NCBI RefSeq assembly: GCF_014397115.1
Contig: NZ_CP060720.1
Span: 2,434,001-2,498,000 of the forward strand
Origin: Vagococcus carniphilus
Lineage (GTDB): Bacteria > Bacillota > Bacilli > Lactobacillales > Vagococcaceae
Length of the DNA: 64,000 nucleotides
Direction of reading: 5' to 3'
The notes beneath the pieces were generated by a model. The model was not told the DNA's origin, did not search any database, and saw nothing but the letters and a program-made list of their open reading frames with translations. Positions within the stretch are counted from its first letter, which is position 1, and each line of letters opens with the position of its first letter. Shown piece by piece: positions 62,828 through 64,000 of this stretch. A program made the translations under genes and the position numbers.

Positions 62828-63415
62828 TTATTTTCGAGACAAAATTGTCTGAGTTAGTTGATTTAATATAGGAACGATTTCTTCTTTAAATGTTGGATTT
62901 TTAGCATGCCATCTAAAATTTAACGGAGACGGATGCACAATCGGAAAATAATCTGGCAAGTATTCTTCATAAGAAAAAACAGTTTCTGTCAATGTTCTCT
63001 TGGCACTAGATTTTAGATAAAATTTTTGCGCATGAAGTCCCATCAAAATAATTAGCTGAACATTAGGCATTTCATTAAGTAAGAGGCGATGCCATTTATC
63101 AGCGAAACCTTTACGTGGCGGTAAATCACCTACTTTAGCTTTACCAGGAAAATAAAAATCTAAAGGTAACACGGCAAAATCTCCGGAATGATAAAATTCA
63201 TCCTCAGAGACACCTAGCCAATTTCTCAACTCATTCCCACTTTTATCTCTTAAAACATCTTCTTTTTCTTGTGTTTTAATTCCTGGGGCAGAGCCTACAA
63301 TCACAATTTTGGCTTGCTTATTAGCCATAAAAATTGGCTGCCATCCTTTTTCTTGAAACTCCTGATTCTCGGGATCTTTTTTTATTTGTTCTCTTATTCT
63401 ACTAATGTTATCCAT
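62828..63415 (-). CDS. Uracil-DNA glycosylase-superfamily protein
   Basis: 195 residues. Motif A region VGSAPGIKT (about 40-48) and the C-terminal HPSPLNFRWHAKNP (about 160) are those of the UDG superfamily; the single-domain length fits a family of 'uracil-DNA glycosylase family protein' seen in lactic acid bacteria. Predicted to excise uracil or a similar base from DNA. It is not a canonical UngA. Confidence 0.85.
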   Translation of the reverse strand: MDNISRIREQIKKDPENQEFQEKGWQPIFMANKQAKIVIVGSAPGIKTQEKEDVLRDKSGNELRNWLGVSEDEFYHSGDFAVLPLDFYFPGKAKVGDLPPRKGFADKWHRLLLNEMPNVQLIILMGLHAQKFYLKSSAKRTLTETVFSYEEYLPDYFPIVHPSPLNFRWHAKNPTFKEEIVPILNQLTQTILSRK

Positions 63416-63438
63416 CCAATCATCTGCTTTCAGTTAGC

Positions 63439-64000
63439 TTATTTCCATTTTTTTAAATAATTTAAAGGTAATTCCATTCTGACAGTTTTATTTGGATCTA
63501 CTACTTGGCAAATCCGTAAATCTCCTGCTAAAGATAGTAAATGAATCGCTTCTCCTTTAGTTAAATCAGTGTAATTTTCAACGAAAGACACCATCATTTT
63601 AGTTACCGAAACACAAGCTTCATCTACAGTTAATTTAGATGATAGAGTGCTAATTTTTTCATCTCTTATTAAAAATGGTAATGGCCAATCTTTGTTTTTT
63701 ATCACAGAAAGTTTCACCGTTACCTCACAAGGAACTTCAGCCCCACAAACAGATACTTCACCATCTGCCATCGCAGCATGGCAATCACCTAAAGAAAATA
63801 AAGCACCACTCACATTAACTGGTAGAAAAAGAGTCGTTCCTTCCGTTATTTCTTTACAATCCATGTTTCCGCCGTGACTATCTGGTGTACCACATGAAAT
63901 TGGTTCACCTTTGGGAGCAACACCAATAACTCCTATCATCTTATTTAAAGGAAGTTTCAAATCATCAGAAAAAATCAGTTGATCATCAACAACTGGTAAA
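63439..64000 (-). CDS. Acetamidase/formamidase (partial, 5' end outside window)
   Basis: The visible 187 codons include GTPDSHGGNMDCKEITEGTT and FLPVNVSGALFSLGDCHAAMADGEVS, the metal- and substrate-binding signature of FmdA/AmdA amidases. They hydrolyse formamide or acetamide to the acid and ammonia. The frame is open to the window edge (position 64000), so the start lies further upstream; the apparent start near 63960 is a TTG without a ribosome site and should not be used. Confidence 0.9.
   Translation of the reverse strand, partial: LPVVDDQLIFSDDLKLPLNKMIGVIGVAPKGEPISCGTPDSHGGNMDCKEITEGTTLFLPVNVSGALFSLGDCHAAMADGEVSVCGAEVPCEVTVKLSVIKNKDWPLPFLIRDEKISTLSSKLTVDEACVSVTKMMVSFVENYTDLTKGEAIHLLSLAGDLRICQVVDPNKTVRMELPLNYLKKWK

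Noticed and set aside
1..64000. CRISPR array, tRNA or rRNA genes
   Set aside because: No regularly spaced short repeats and no recognisable tRNA or rRNA sequence were seen on either strand.

Overview
The window looks like chromosomal DNA of a low-GC lactic acid bacterium, most likely Enterococcaceae (Vagococcus or Enterococcus). This is inferred from the AT-rich composition, strong AGGAGG ribosome binding sites, an LPXTG surface protein, several PTS systems, IS3/IS256/IS1182 elements and a Mn-riboswitch/P-type ATPase pair. No rRNA, tRNA or CRISPR array was recognised. Both ends cut a gene: a ProX-type tRNA editing protein on the left and an acetamidase/formamidase on the right, both on the minus strand.

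1-10 kb is a decayed accessory region. It holds a MurJ/YtgP-like flippase, two orphan immunity-like proteins, an HTH-membrane-extracellular regulator and GNAT and membrane-protein remnants. An IS3 element and an IS256 element each cut the last codons off a gene, and both ancestral reading frames can be rebuilt. The region is bracketed by two direct copies of a segment of about 0.4 kb, which includes the 3' tail of an anti-sigma gene. An intact ECF sigma/anti-sigma pair follows.

10-21 kb is mostly housekeeping: YebC, an RsuA/RluF pseudouridine synthase, GNAT, arginase, an AraC-GH39 regulator divergent from an MFS transporter and M20D amidohydrolase, and an LPXTG protein with three helical repeats.

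22-30 kb is a type I restriction-modification locus built for DNA inversion. hsdM and hsdS are followed by a tyrosine recombinase and a silent inverted half-hsdS, then hsdR. A perfect 25-bp inverted repeat links the second target-recognition region of hsdS to the silent cassette. A hairpin between hsdS and the recombinase carries the recombinase ribosome binding site.

30-40 kb has a serine hydrolase with a nonsense mutation, a dipeptidase, HAD phosphatase, epimerase, GNAT, YdcZ-type transporter, Rrf2 regulator, an APH-fold kinase, and an ABC exporter with a TrmB-like regulator. 40-47 kb has an ascorbate-type PTS operon that contains a TrpA-like protein without TrpB, then a YoaB-like P-type ATPase behind a yybP-ykoY (Mn2+) riboswitch. 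48-52 kb has a PTS EIIC-like permease with a D-2-hydroxyacid dehydrogenase and an IS1182 element with a broken transposase.

52-60 kb is the most unusual metabolic locus: a Gram-positive version of the uncharacterised E. coli yhf cluster (yhfU-yhfT-php-yhfS-yhfZ-yhfY-yhfX-yhfW), extended by an amidase-signature protein behind an apparent attenuator. It has a strong promoter and sits next to a MerR regulator. 60-64 kb contains two MerR regulators, each with a promoter of 19-bp spacer (the MerR hallmark), a DUF7000-like protein, a uracil-DNA-glycosylase-like protein and the partial amidase.
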